NCBI GenBank assembly: GCA_001655205.1
Contig: LPNZ01011337.1
Span: 1-29,109 of the forward strand
DNA: 29,109 nucleotides
Direction: 5' to 3'
DNA from: Lenisia limosa
Taxonomy: Eukaryota > Breviatea
Part shown: positions 1 through 11,270 of the stretch, in pieces
Numbering within the stretch: position 1 is the stretch's first letter
How the letters are laid out: each line of letters starts with the position of its first letter
Made by a program: the position numbers and the translations under genes
The notes under the pieces: generated by a model
The model's input: the letters and a program-made list of their open reading frames with translations, nothing else
What the model was told of the DNA's origin: nothing
Databases searched by the model: none

Positions 1-1
1 A

Positions 2-1555
2 TGCTGCAGGTCGCGGGACAGTCTTCAAGTTCCGACGGGTGTTGCTGGCGGCGGCTCTACTGTTTCGCTGGCTCTCACTAGCCAGGTCGGCGTGGTGTCA
101 GATATGGTTGAAATCATGTACAAATGTGTTCAGATGTATCACCCAGAATAGACTATTCTATTTGCCACTGTATGGATGTGTTTCACCATGACAAATTTAC
201 CTTTCAGGGGTCAGCTATATGGAGCCAGAGATCTGCGACAACTGCAACGGTGGGTTTATTCTCTCCTACCATTCCAATATTCCTGAAATAAGGATCGTGG
301 AGGTCTTTGGAATTCAACGCTGACATTACAGACACGCGGCATGCCTGGCAACACCGCTACCATGGGAGACATGGCGAGTGCACAGGACATTTCAGCCATG
401 TCCGTGTCAATGGTGTTCCACAACGACCCCGATCCTACGGACAATGGAGGGTATGTTGGTAGAAATTGACGGAATATGCCACAATTGGAGTAACCCCCCC
501 CCCTTTTTTTTTCCTATTCAAAAGCAAACCGAATTTCGGAGTACGATTTCATGATGATTGCATACCCCCCCTTCACCCAACAGGGGTTCCCATTTGGACG
601 TGGACCGGTTCCTCCGCGTTCGACGGCAGAGGAGCTCTTTCCTTGNNNNNNNNNNNNNNNNNNNNNNNNNNNNNNNNNNNNNNNNNNNNNNNNNNNNNNN
701 NNNNNNNNNNNNNNNNNNNNNNNNNNNNNNNNNNNNNNNNNNNNNNNNNNNNNNNNNNNNTATCAGTAAATTTGGGCAACACCTCGGTTCGAAAAAAGAC
801 TGACTTTCTCGATAAATCCTCGAAAACTATCGATTTTACTGGGTTTTTTTCGAACCGAAGTGAATCCCTAGTAACTATGTTCAGTCAAACCCCGATTCCG
901 GCACGCGATCGGTGTCCTCCATTGGGGCTGACCGATACCCTCTCAGAGTGGTAGGCTGAATACATATCCAAGCTTTTTGCTATATTATCAAGGGGGGGGG
1001 GGGGNNNNNNNNNNNNNNNNNNNNNNNNNNNNNNNNNNNNNNNNNNNNNNNNNNNNNNNNNNNNNNNNNNNNNNNNNNNNNNNNNNNNNNNNNNNNNNNN
1101 NNNNNNNNNNNNNNNNNNNNNNNNNNNNNNNNNNNNNNTCCATCTTCGTTCCCGCCTTGCAGGTGCAAATGGGACTGTGCTCTTGTTAGAGTACTTTGTT
1201 CGGATAGTCTTTTTTTTTATTTTAAACTCCCATTACCAAAAAGGTGAACCGAAGAAATTCAGCTTCTGGCGAGCCTTCTCCACCACGTACCTCAAGGTAA
1301 GCTAGTTACACACTACTCTTCTTTGATCTCCTTAAAGATTCCCCTTTTCCATGACATTCACATTGCAGCTCACGACGGAACAATAAAGTTGGCCCTGCCC
1401 CAATACCCAGTTTAGTCTCCGAGCCAGCGGGTTCATCCAAGTCTCTCAAACCAGCTATTGTGGAGGTCAGTACATAAGAAGTCTTGTAGATTCGTAGCTT
1501 TCCTCTCACATTCCAGGCTCCTCCCCCAAAGAACTCTTGCTGTACAATTTTGTAG
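2..1555 (+). CDS. 3' part of an unrecognised plus-strand gene ending in a CaaX-like tail
   Basis: I do not recognise this protein. Candidate exons are 2-85, 208-249, 332-450, 584 to the gap at 646, possibly one starting at 1163, then 1244-1296, 1369-1465 and 1517-1555. Phases join correctly from 2-85 through 584, and again from 1244 to the TAG at 1553-1555. The two halves are separated by two N gaps, so their connection is assumed. The encoded segments are rich in Ser, Thr, Gly and Pro and look disordered. The last exon ends KNSCCTIL, which fits a CaaX prenylation signal (C-T-I-L, with Leu favouring geranylgeranylation). An AATAAA lies 74 bases after the stop at 1629-1634. An alternative reading of 1245-1297 ends at a TAA near 1383 and would remove the CaaX tail. 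The gene starts outside the window. Confidence 0.38.
774..868. repeat. Foldback (MITE-like) element, copy 1
   Basis: About 95 bp. The left end carries CTCGGTTCGAAAAAA and the right end is its inverted complement TTTTTTTCGAACCGAAGTGA. The right side is followed by TA. The interior is AT-rich with several TCGA/ATCGAT motifs. It lies in a putative intron of the leftmost gene, just after an N gap. It is one of four related copies in the window. The left end is more diverged than in copy 2. Confidence 0.7.
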
Positions 1556-1975
1556 ATTATTTATCAGGTTTTTTTTTTCTTCATTTTTTCATTTTTGTTA
1601 TTCCACTGTATGGTGTAGGTTTTGTACAAATAAACTTTTTTTATCGAACAACGGGCACATTAAATAACAAAATCTTGGCGAAGAACATCGCAACATGTTG
1701 GCCACACGCCTTTCATGACTCTCCCCGCGCAATTCGCGTTCGCTTTTCGTTTCGCCTCTGTTTTTCTAGCTCCTTTCGGTAGGCTTGTAGCTCCTCCCTA
1801 AATCATGAGCTCAATACTAAAACCTGAAAGAAGCAGGATGGAAGTAATATACTTCTTATTATTGAGTGGGGGGGGGGGGGCGGAAGCGACAAAANNNNNN
1901 NNNNNNNNNNNNNNNNNNNNNNNNNNNNNNNNNNNNNNNNTACAACTGGACTCGTTTTGATTGAGAGGAACGCGC
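1556..1975. other. Convergent intergenic region
   Basis: This is about 420 bases between the end of the leftmost plus-strand gene and the end of the minus-strand dynein gene. It holds the likely AATAAA polyadenylation signal of the left gene (1629-1634), T-rich runs, a G homopolymer near 1868-1880 and an N gap (1895-1940). Small open frames here lack splice context or homology and I see no gene. Confidence 0.6.
1629..1634 (+). promoter_or_regulatory. Candidate polyadenylation signal AATAAA
   Basis: A canonical AATAAA lies 74 bases after the candidate TAG at 1553-1555 and sits in a T-rich context. Its position fits 3' processing of the leftmost plus-strand gene. Confidence 0.45.
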
Positions 1976-4737
1976 CTACATTTTAGACCCCCTTGCTATG
2001 TCAATGGAGGGCTCAAGGAATTCGGCACTTTCCGACACGGAGCTTTCTAGCTCATCTTCAATCGCAGGATCTACGCCATTACAAGAGGGCGAAATTAATC
2101 ATCATAGTATTTACATCATTTCAAGTTATGCAGCGTTCCTCAATCTTGCCAAACAACCTTTGCAAAAGTACAAATTGATATTTCGTCATCTCAGCCACCA
2201 ACCTCCGGATTCTGGTACTCTGAACAACTGAGACACTGCCGCCTCCCACTGCGCAAATTGTGAATCCTGACCCGGCATGCTACTCAGTGAATAGTGGCAA
2301 CTGGGATGCGTTCAAAGACCCCTCATGAGTGCAATGGGTGAAAAACGCAAAGCCAAAAACAATCAGTAACTAACAGCTCTTACCCATAGATTGGGTCCTT
2401 TGCCCCCATGTTTTTCGTTTTGAGCGACCCGATACTTGAATATGAGTCGTTGCCTACAGCATCAGGGAATGTGAGGCAAAATGGGGAAAATAGTGATGAT
2501 ATTCGTGTGAGCTAATTATGAAGTATTAAAATTGCCCTCCGGGATTATTAAGAACTGTGAGGTGAAATACGCTGCAGAATGAGAATAACATTGAAGATGG
2601 TCCTCTACAATACACCAAGAACCAACCAGCGTGAATGATAATGGGGTAGGCGTGGTCGGTGTTTTCAGTTCGAGGCAGCGGAGTTTTGAATACCATCGAT
2701 TGTAGTGTTTGAAGGGCCTGCAAGGGATGAGCTTCTCAGACTATGATAGAAGGTATCTTGACTGAGATCGTATTCACCAAACCAGGTACTAGAAACGAGA
2801 AATAAAAGAGGCAGTTTAAACAGCAAAATATTCGATTTTATAGAGGTTGTTAAGGTGAGATTCTTCCAACTCAGCACACCCCACTATACCACAGGAAGAG
2901 AAGGGGTTCCAGTAACTGCTTCGGAAGTGGAAAAGCAGAGTCCGGCACCGGAGGTGTGTGCGATATACCGCAAGGCCCGAGATAGCATCTTTCGCCTCTC
3001 TCTACGCAATGAAACTCCATCAAGATACCAATCTGTTGACAAAAACCTTCAAATCAAGCCAATAGAAATCTCAGACGATCTAAGAACTTGTATTTTTGGG
3101 CTAGGAATTTGACCCCCCCCCCCNNNNNNNNNNNNNNNNNNNNNNNNNNNNNNNNNNNNNNNNNNNNNNNNNNNNNNNNNNNNNNNNNNNNNNNNNNNNN
3201 NNNNNNNNNNNNNNNNNNNGTGACACACAGCCAGCTCACGAATCAAACTGAACAAATGCATCGTACTTGGTACCCAAAATGAGGATTGGTAGCCCTACAA
3301 CAGGCAAGTTCCTACAAATTAGATGGACAGTGCATGAACGCCTTACTTATCAGGGCAATTGGCACGGTCGTATTTTGCTCGTTCTCTGTTCTCCAATTTG
3401 GCCTGAAGGCTCTGAACTTTCGATCTGAAACATGAGTGGAGAGAAAGAGCTGAAATGGGAAGTTTCAGTTACACCATACAACCCGATCACTCTTTTGCCA
3501 GGGCAGTGACGTGGCCTCTGAGCGCATCCACCGCTTTTCGAACGTCGCTACAAACTGCCCAGGGCTATATTGTTTAGTGTGGGGATGATAAGGCAAAATT
3601 GTTTTGATGATAGAGCTATATTGTTTAGTGTGAGGATGAGGAATAGGGCTGTATTGTTTAGTGTGAGGATGAGGAATAGGGATGTATTATTTAGTGTGAG
3701 GATGAGGAATAGGGCTGTATTGTTTAGTATTGGGTATTATATCACCATATTGTGTGGAAAGAAGAGTTGAAGAGTTTAAACCTGACCAAAGCAGCTCAAA
3801 TTAAAGTAATACAGGATATGATATTTAATTTATAAGAATAACTAGTAAAAAACATTAGTTCACCATTTATTTACCGAACAACTCCATACATACTTCTACC
3901 TGCATCCCCAGTCCGGGGTTTTGTCAACATAGTGCCCCCTTGTAACCCACCCTTGAAAGGTCAGCAGTGATCACCACGACAGTGTTTCGCACTGTTTCCG
4001 CTGTGATACAGGACTCAAGTAACGAAATCAGTTGCAAGCCTCCACCTGAAGGGAGGGAGTTAAAACCGTGTACATTGACAATATTTGTCAATGACCATTG
4101 AATAATGATGTGGATGTATTAATTTCTCCACATTGCTGCATGTTCTGTTTATTTAATTCCTAGATGTGCTGTATTTGATACCTCTTCTCACCTATTTCCC
4201 AGATATGGGACACATCCTTCCCAAAACGAGTCTTCGCCACCTGTTCAATTAGAAACCAAACCTTCAAGAGGCTAAGGATTAATTCAAATACCCAGTTATG
4301 TCCTAAAATGAACAAAGATTATCTTATTTTTGAACGTCAAATTTCTTAACAAGCAGTCATTTATTTCTTGGTTTTTGAGCACGTTAAATAGAGGCCCACC
4401 TGTCTGCCGTATGCATAGTCAAGAGCTGGGGTGGGCTTGGGGGTATCTAAAGCAAATGAACCTTGGAGGCTTCCTTGATATCAGGGTTATATTATACTAG
4501 AATGAGAATGGCGACCAAGAAAAGACCCAAATACCGTTCTTTCTGAGAAACTTATTCACGAAAGTCGACTTTCCAGCACCTTTCGACCCAATGAACACCG
4601 CTGAAGACTCTTTGGTCTCATATTTGGCAGCTAAAGAGTGATTGGCAGGCAACCTAGGCCATACATTCCGATCCAGACTTGGCCTCAACCACTGCTCTTG
4701 CAAGCAAGTCTTTTGGATGGGCTGCTGGCGATGCCAT
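1976..4737 (-). CDS. DYNC2LI1: Cytoplasmic dynein-2 light intermediate chain (DYNC2LI1-like), 13 exons, 338 aa
   Basis: This subunit of the dynein-2 motor drives retrograde intraflagellar transport in cilia. Exons in order of transcription: 4665-4737, 4535-4630, 4400-4446, 4192-4240, 3947-4045, 3491-3554, 3347-3424, 3240-3311, 2917-3001, 2627-2717, 2384-2453, 2203-2300, 1976-2070. All junctions keep phase and the total is 338 codons plus TAG, close to the human length of about 350. A Ras-like fold is visible: P-loop GSKGAGKS near residue 40, then KPTPALDYAYGR, then a G-rich loop IGGG. The segment LPILILGTKYDAF matches the family's G4-like (G/S)SKYD strand. The helix ERRKMLSRALRYIAH and the later PIIIHAGNDSYSSIGS also align with the animal protein. 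The C-terminus is acidic. The start ATG (4735-4737) begins MASPAAHPKDLL, as in other family members. The fifth donor (after 3947) was chosen on phase over a nearby GTGGGT. Confidence 0.92.
3564..3733. repeat. 33-bp tandem repeat, about 4 to 5 copies, in a DYNC2LI1 intron
   Basis: The core unit reads TATTGTTTAGTGTGAGGATG followed by AGGAATAGGGCTG. Three copies are near identical; the first ones are diverged (GGGGATGATAAGG). The unit length is a multiple of three, so a spurious plus-strand frame repeats RNRAVLFSVRM. It lies wholly inside the intron between 3554 and 3947 of the minus-strand gene. Confidence 0.85.
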
Positions 4738-5105
4738 CTGTCGTGTCGTATTGTTAATATCTGGTTATCTGGTTCTTATGTATGCCTGCTACTGCAAAAA
4801 AGCCAATAAAAAAAAATCAAAAATCTGCAGAATCCGTTTTTTGAAAATAATATTTTTGTCACAGTCACCCAGTTCCTTAAAAGATCATCTTGGACTTGGA
4901 GGTCAGCGATTCTAAACTTCCAGTAAACTTCTTACATTTCCAACTCATTTCAACCTACATCTCTTAGAAATCCCCAGTTTTGGACAATAATACCTCTATT
5001 GAAAGAAGGAGAAACATTGATACAAAACATGAAACCAGACTCAAAAAATAAAACAACAAAACTGCAATAATCGGATTAATAGAACTCTAAGGGTACAAAC
5101 CCCCG
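4738..5105. promoter_or_regulatory. Intergenic region between PPP4R4-like 3' end and DYNC2LI1-like 5' end
   Basis: These 368 AT-rich bases separate two minus-strand genes arranged head to tail. They must contain the promoter of the dynein gene and the 3' end of the phosphatase-subunit gene. I see A-rich tracts but no convincing TATA box or canonical poly(A) signal on the minus strand, and no coding potential. Confidence 0.5.
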
Positions 5106-8100
5106 TTATCGTTTCATGACGGGCACTGCCCGCGATATAGACGCTCCTGGAGGCGGGCTGGGGGGTTAGCCAAATATGGTAAGCACAACTATTCGTATCC
5201 TTACAGTTAAAATGCTCACTATCACGATGTCTTGTGATTCAAAGGTAATAAATAATCACTAAACAGGCCAGTGGGGGCATACCGAGACGTTGTTGACGTT
5301 GTAGCGCCAGGCTTCGGCCTGGTACTCGAGGTCGTTGTTCGGGCACTGTGGGGTGAGGGGGGGGGGGGCAAAGCTTCAATGCTTCTTACAATGTTTATCA
5401 ACCTGATAAATGGGGCAGTAGTACTACTCTGAAACAAGAACCTTGCAAGGAAACATACCCAGGGATTCATTATGGAAGCAAACAGGGAAATATAGTATTC
5501 TTAAGAATATTTTGAAACACCTGGTATTCTTATTAATATTGAGACACCCAGTGTTGTCCCAACGCAATATATTCAGTACGGCGGCGCTCACCGTCCACTC
5601 GGTGAGGCGCTGGAGGCCCGCGAAGACGGTATTGGCCTACTGGCTGTTCGTGTGGGCGGCGGCGTGGATTTCGTAGTCTGTTTAAGGGTCAAGGGGGCTC
5701 CAGTTTTTGCTCAATTTCATTATGGAGTAAATAAATATCCTTTCCCATTATCATAGTGAACAATATCAGATCAACACAAAAACATATCAATATGGAAGGC
5801 CCCCCACTCCCGACCTTAGAGTTAATGGAGGGAAGGCGGCCAGTGGATGACGAAGAGGTCATGCCAGAAGTACCCCGTTTGGCAGTGGTCGTGGATGCTA
5901 TGCGTGAACCTGAACAGTTTCAACAAAGATAAATGCCTTGTAAGATACCATCAGCAAAGACAAATGCTTATGTAAGATGCTATCAACAATAATCATTACA
6001 AAGCATGACGTAGACTTTGACAAGACCATACCTGGGGGTCTTGAAGTAGGTGCCGAAGCGGATGGCCGTGAGGGTTGCGAGGCTGTTCCTCCTCGAGATA
6101 CGGCTGGACCATGAGGGGGCAAAATATAACCAATGCGAAACTCTCTGGGTGATGTATGATTTCAATAAAAGTCTCAAAAAGATCTGTGATATTATCATTT
6201 GTTGATAACTAAACCTTAAAATCACAACAGCACTGGTTCAGAGAGAGCAGACTCCTCACCTTTACCACCCCGCATGGAAGCAGCACTTCGGGTCTGGCCA
6301 GGCCGGGCTTTGGCTCCTGCAGCTTTACCCCGACTGTTGCTTGCTGACTCCGTGTCATCCTTCAACATTTGTTCCTGGACAATGACATAGTAGCCAATAT
6401 CTTGCTCGCGAAAACCTGCACCCGACAAAGATCGATCAATAAATGCTAAAAAAAAACCGATATTGCCCCTCTCTTTGGGCCAGATTTACTCACCTCTTCA
6501 TGCTGCTTCTTCAGGTCAATGGCGTCATCTTCGAACACGGCGCCGCGGGAGCTGTCCGTCACTGGCTCAATGGACCGTAGGACCGGGATAATTCTGATGA
6601 CTGTGGCTTCAACATCTCGGTCGTCATCCTAAGGCCTATGAGGGCACTATCTCATATGCACTTCAATGAGTCAAGCCTCAAAATTCGATGCGACACAATA
6701 ACCGCAAACCGCTTGAAGAATTAGGGCAACCTCATTAATGCGTTGCAGAAGGAACAGGTCAGCCGGGAGGGTTACAACCTGAAATGGTGAGTACATGGGT
6801 AAATTATAACTTTGACTTTCTCTACCCCCCTCTGACCTGTTTAGCCCAGGGCAGGGCAGAGACTGCCTGTCGTCGGATATTGGCGACGGGGTCCTAATAA
6901 AGGTCAAAATAGCATGAGGTGATTTTGGATCTTGTTGCAAATATTACATCAAAGTGATTTGAAGCAGCCCCTCTCACTCTGGAAAGCGAAAGGAGGGTGT
7001 CAACAAAGGCGGTCTTGAACCATCGGCGACTGTGAAATGATAACTGTCCGTGTTCGGCAAAAGAGTAATGCAATCTGTTGCAAACTATGCAGCAGAATTT
7101 CGCACCAAACCTGAAAGGAGCAAGGAAAGACTGTGCGGCTGGGAAAAAGAGGGATCGGCGTGAGGANNNNNNNNNNNNNNNNNNNNNNNNNNNNNNNNNN
7201 NNNNNNNNNNNNNNNNNNNNNNNNNNNNNNNNNNNNNNNNNNNNNNNNNNNNNNNNNNNNNNNNNNNNNNNNNNNNNNNNNNNNNNNNNCACTGATAGAT
7301 TGCAAGTTGGGGTACCATCTATCTACCAAAGCAAAAGACGCCCCTCCAACAAGAGCGAATTCTGAAAGCAGCTTGTTCGTGGCCTCGTCCCTATGTGACT
7401 GCTTGCGCAACCTTCGCACAACTGGGCCATACACCGCCGCTGTGGCAAGTTGCACCACTCGCACGGGCTAAAAACTTAATCCTCTCGGGTACCGGGTAGC
7501 CCGGAGGCTCTAACTCAAAGGCTGGAGTTTTTCATAAATTTACATATAATTACTAATATATTTCCCCAATCCATTTGAACACAAAAAAAACCTTGGTTAT
7601 TTTGAGAAATCAGATACACAAATGCCCAACAATAAAGGTATACCAATAACAGTTGCCTACATTATTCAGCCCCTTCAGGGCAGTTTGGTAGAGCATGTTG
7701 TAGGCAGAGTCAGTAGGAAGAACCACTGGGAGAAAAGAGAACGTTTTGATTACCTGAGAAATGATGAATAAGAGTGCCAGCAACAGATTGTGACGATTTG
7801 AGACAAGTGATGCTATTGGGCAAGAAAAAACACAGACAACGTACCTGCTCCTCAACTCGCCAAGAGTGGTTGGAGTTGTAAGCCTGAGCTAATGCACTCA
7901 CAAGATCCTCCTAGAAAGTAAACAAGGAATGAAAGTGCGAGCACTGACCTTCATGGAGGTGGTGACGGAAGCATAGGGCTTGAAAAGGACGTCAGGATGA
8001 GAGAGGACTTTGGAGAGAACGAGAGGGGATGGGTCGTGGAGGAGTGACTGGGGAGTGAGGTTCTTGCAGTGGTTGGTTGCATTCACCGTCCGAAACACTT

Positions 8101-11100
8101 ACGGCTTCACTTCGGTTCGAAAAATACTAGTAAAATATCGATACTTTCCGGAGTTATCGAGAAATTCCGTCTTTTTTCGAACCGAAGTGAAGCCCTAGAT
8201 ATACTAATATCCACTTGAAAAGGGAATCATATACATTATTCACATTGATGATTTCAAGGTCATAGGTTGCCTACCATTGTAACGGGATGAAGGCTTGTTG
8301 TTGATTTTGCATCGCCCCCAACTAAGCGGCTGACCTGAACGATAACTGGCTCCAAAAACCATCATGAACTGTTTCCCCCATCGTGTTTCAACTTTAAAAA
8401 TATATCTATCATATCCACAAAACAATAACAACCAACCTCATGCAGGCCGGCGGCTATCGATACTCTGATCTCCTCTACAGCGTCACCTGCAAGATGGATG
8501 AGCTGGGGGAGCAGGCGCGTGTTGAATGCGGCGGTTTGGGCCTCAACCATGGCCTAAAACGTCAAAAGGCTGGGATATGCAGCTGCTTTTAGAGCACTGA
8601 TAATATCGATACTGCACATGAACAAATGAGAGAAGACTTCATGGATTTAAGGAGGTTCAGTCCTTTTGATTTTGCCAAAAAATAAAAAATATATATAGAT
8701 ATATAAAAAGTATATTTTATAATTAAGTAATTAAGTAATTAAAATGACCCTTTGGGATATTTCCAGGGTAGTATTTCATATAAAACAGCTCAGACAAGAA
8801 TTTTTTTAAAAAAAACAAGGGGGGGTAAAAATGGCCTGGAATGTGACTATCCGAGGCTATGTGAGACCAAATTGAAACATATAGACAATATGGCAGTGTC
8901 GATTGTGCGTTATATACATTCCTCAAATAGTATGTTTAACCCAAAACCTCCAAAATCGGGAAATGGGCTGTTTAAAAAAAATAATACGAATTTGTTTCCA
9001 ATGGAAAACTACCCTGCGAAATTATCCCGAAGGGTCATGTAGATTACTTACGCAATTATTTCTTTTTTTGCAAAATTAAAAAAAGGACTGAATCTCCTTA
9101 GTTATCTGTTTACACCAACCCACGGGAAAGTTGAAGGCGGCCGCTTTTCTGAAGTCGGCGTTGGAGGATCGGGCGTGGGAAGTGTACAGGGTGGTAAAAA
9201 GGGATAGACTGTCGGCTGAAAGCGGGGTATCTCCTGGAAGGTCAGAAGAGAACTAAGTGTGAACACAAAAATATAATTCCCTCCACCACCACCCCTCCTA
9301 CGGGAGAAATGATGAAGAAGTTTGCCTAGGAGGTGGGCAATGGTGAGTTCCAACTCAGGCGGCGCGTTGGTGACCATCTGGAGGGCAATCGGCAACATTG
9401 ACGAAGTGCGGGCGGACGGCGGCACCAGAGGCACGAGGTCGGCAAAGGACTCTAGGGCCTGCGACCGGACCAACTGGTGGAATTGGAATAAGGTTGGAGG
9501 AAACAAAGTGCGAATCTTGTCGAAGCCATGCATAGCACTATGTTTAGAAAGAATATTCCTGGTAGTATTCATAATAATGACACACACTGTAAAACAGCTG
9601 TGTACACATATTTAGTGTAATTACTTTCTTCCCAAAAAAACTCACTCCTCACAAAAACTTCAAACTACAATAATGCGTCCTTCTTTCTCGGATCATATAG
9701 TAGGATTTATCAATGTGTACATTATAGCCGATATTAGACAAAATCAGGAGCATGACCTCATACCATTTCCTCGTCGTTCAGAAGCTCGAGAAGTTCAGGC
9801 ATGATATGGCCGGCCGCCTTGATAGGTCCCAGCCCCTGGCCTAGTTTCGGTAAAACTCCCGCCATGCACGCTCGGACTTCGAGTGCAACGTCCTAAGGAG
9901 TTAGTATAACTGTGGCTGTGCCATGTTTTGCATTCAAGATAATGTGATATAAAATATGTATCTAAACTGGTTAAATACTTTGCTCAAATAATAGCAAACC
10001 TGGCAAAGACTGAGAGCGGGTGGAAGGAATGCAGTGTCCGGAGATACGCGCTGCGATAATGCTGCCATGAGTCTATAGTGTCAACTCGAGAGCAAAGCAC
10101 TTTCGCTGTGCAAGCAATACTAGCGTTTGTTCTTTTATTTGAAGAAACTATTATGCGTATGTATCAATAAGTTATATAAGCTAGGCTATTCGGGGAATTA
10201 TAAAAGGAAATAACTATCAACCTCGGTATCAATTGAGCTGACAGCCTACCTCCCCGAAGTGACCCTCATTGCCATTGAACGCGACGCCACACTGCCGTCC
10301 GATACAAAAGGCACAACTTTGGACAGAAGAGTCTGAGTGGATCAAAAGAGCACCCGGGGGTGTAGGACTTAAACATAGCTTCAGACAAAAATGAATGCCA
10401 AGATCATCGTCTCACCTGTTTAGGGATGAAGCCAATCAGTGCTGTGCACGCCTCAAGCCACGATGACGCAACCTATTTGGTCAAGCATTTATCGTCTGTC
10501 ATGTGGCTGCAAGCCACACTATTCTGCTCTCATTTTCAAACCGATGGAAAAAAACTTCTGTACATATTGATAAACCAACCTGTAGTCCCTCATCCTCCGA
10601 AGGGGCCAAGAGAGCTGGAGGGAGAAGAAGACGGTCTAATACAGGAGGTAATAAGTATGTTGCCGCCTCCACGGGGCTCACTGCTTTGTTCTCTGTCACC
10701 TAAACTTATCACCAACTACCCATCGTGCCCACATTTAGGAATAAAATACAAAAAACGCCTTCTGTTCACATGCCCAACATACCTTTTGCACCGCATTTGC
10801 CATTGCAATTTCGATCTCAGATTCGCGCGGTTGGGGCGACTAATGGTTAGAGCAATCCGGACAAGAATACCAATCCAATCAACAGCAAGTTAACAGGTCC
10901 CTACAAAAGCAACGGGGGCGAGATGTTGCAACGCTGCTGAGGGATAGTCCGTGAAAATGCGGGTTAACTGAGTGGCGGCAGCCAGCTGTTGGACTTGTAG
11001 CGAGCTTTTAAAGAGGATAATAGCTCTAGAAACTTCATCTAGACCTTCATCAATAGTCAACTCCGCCAGTTCTTCTTCTGACTAGACGTGTAAGTCACGG

Positions 11101-11270
11101 ATATCCTAAAAACACCCACTAAATCACCTCATTTTATATCATAAGCCCTAGATTAGATTACCACTTACCTTGAGTTGCGATGACACTGCGTCAAGATCTT
11201 CCTTATCCTCTTCCTCATCCAAAGGTCCCAGCCCCCAGTCAAGGGCAAGTGATCTCGTAGATGACTTCAT
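5106..11270 (-). CDS. PPP4R4: PP4 regulatory subunit 4-like HEAT-repeat protein (PPP4R4), 25 exons, 815 aa
   Basis: PPP4R4 is a HEAT-repeat partner of the Ser/Thr phosphatase PP4 catalytic subunit. Exons: 11169-11270, 10905-11081, 10783-10839, 10580-10699, 10416-10472, 10250-10332, 10000-10072, 9764-9892, 9302-9473, 9124-9233, 8437-8553, 7949-8062, 7845-7910, 7661-7753, 7316-7467, 6978-7029, 6837-6893, 6710-6778, 6494-6628, 6260-6404, 6032-6103, 5815-5909, 5592-5677, 5283-5345, 5106-5157. Every junction is in phase. The 815 aa compares with about 870 in human. Collinear matches include ELTIDEGLDEVSRAI, SSWLEACTALI, DVALEVRACMAGVLPKLGQG, the motif FRKAAAFNFPAM and DPVANIRRQAVSALP. After the HEAT region the last 170 residues are Ser/Thr/Arg/Pro-rich and end VMKR, like the basic, Ser-rich tail of animal PPP4R4. 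The start MKSSTRSLALDWG is the first ATG. The only gap (7167-7289) falls in an intron. The acceptor of the 6260-6404 exon is atypical (GCGAG) but phase demands it. Confidence 0.92.
8102..8195. repeat. Foldback (MITE-like) element, copy 2, the best preserved
   Basis: It is 94 bp with near-perfect terminal inverted repeats, GGCTTCACTTCGGTTCGAAA on the left and TTTCGAACCGAAGTGAAGCC on the right. It is flanked on both sides by TA (8100-8101 and 8196-8197), as expected for a Tc1/mariner-type target-site duplication. It is too short to encode a transposase. It sits in the PPP4R4-like intron between exons 8437-8553 and 7949-8062. Confidence 0.85.

Noticed and set aside
1517-1555. YKT6 SNARE C-terminus, because KNSCCTIL resembles the family's double-Cys CaaX tail
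   Set aside because: No longin or R-SNARE heptad sequence is present in the preceding exons, which are Ser/Pro-rich.
2391-2470. Plus-strand exon-like frame with acceptor and donor signals
   Set aside because: It reads well on the plus strand, but the minus strand of the same bases (2384-2453) fits the dynein light intermediate chain alignment (NDSYSSIGS) with correct phases on both sides.
2855-3112. 85-codon plus-strand open frame
   Set aside because: It is antisense to dynein exon 2917-3001, whose minus-strand translation ERRKMLSRALRYIAH matches the family.
3564-3733. CRISPR-like or coding repeat array
   Set aside because: The units are directly adjacent with no unique spacers, lie inside a well supported intron, and the genome is eukaryotic.
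8752-9042. 96-codon plus-strand open frame
   Set aside because: It lies in the 570-base PPP4R4 intron, is AT-rich and low in complexity, and has no splice partners.
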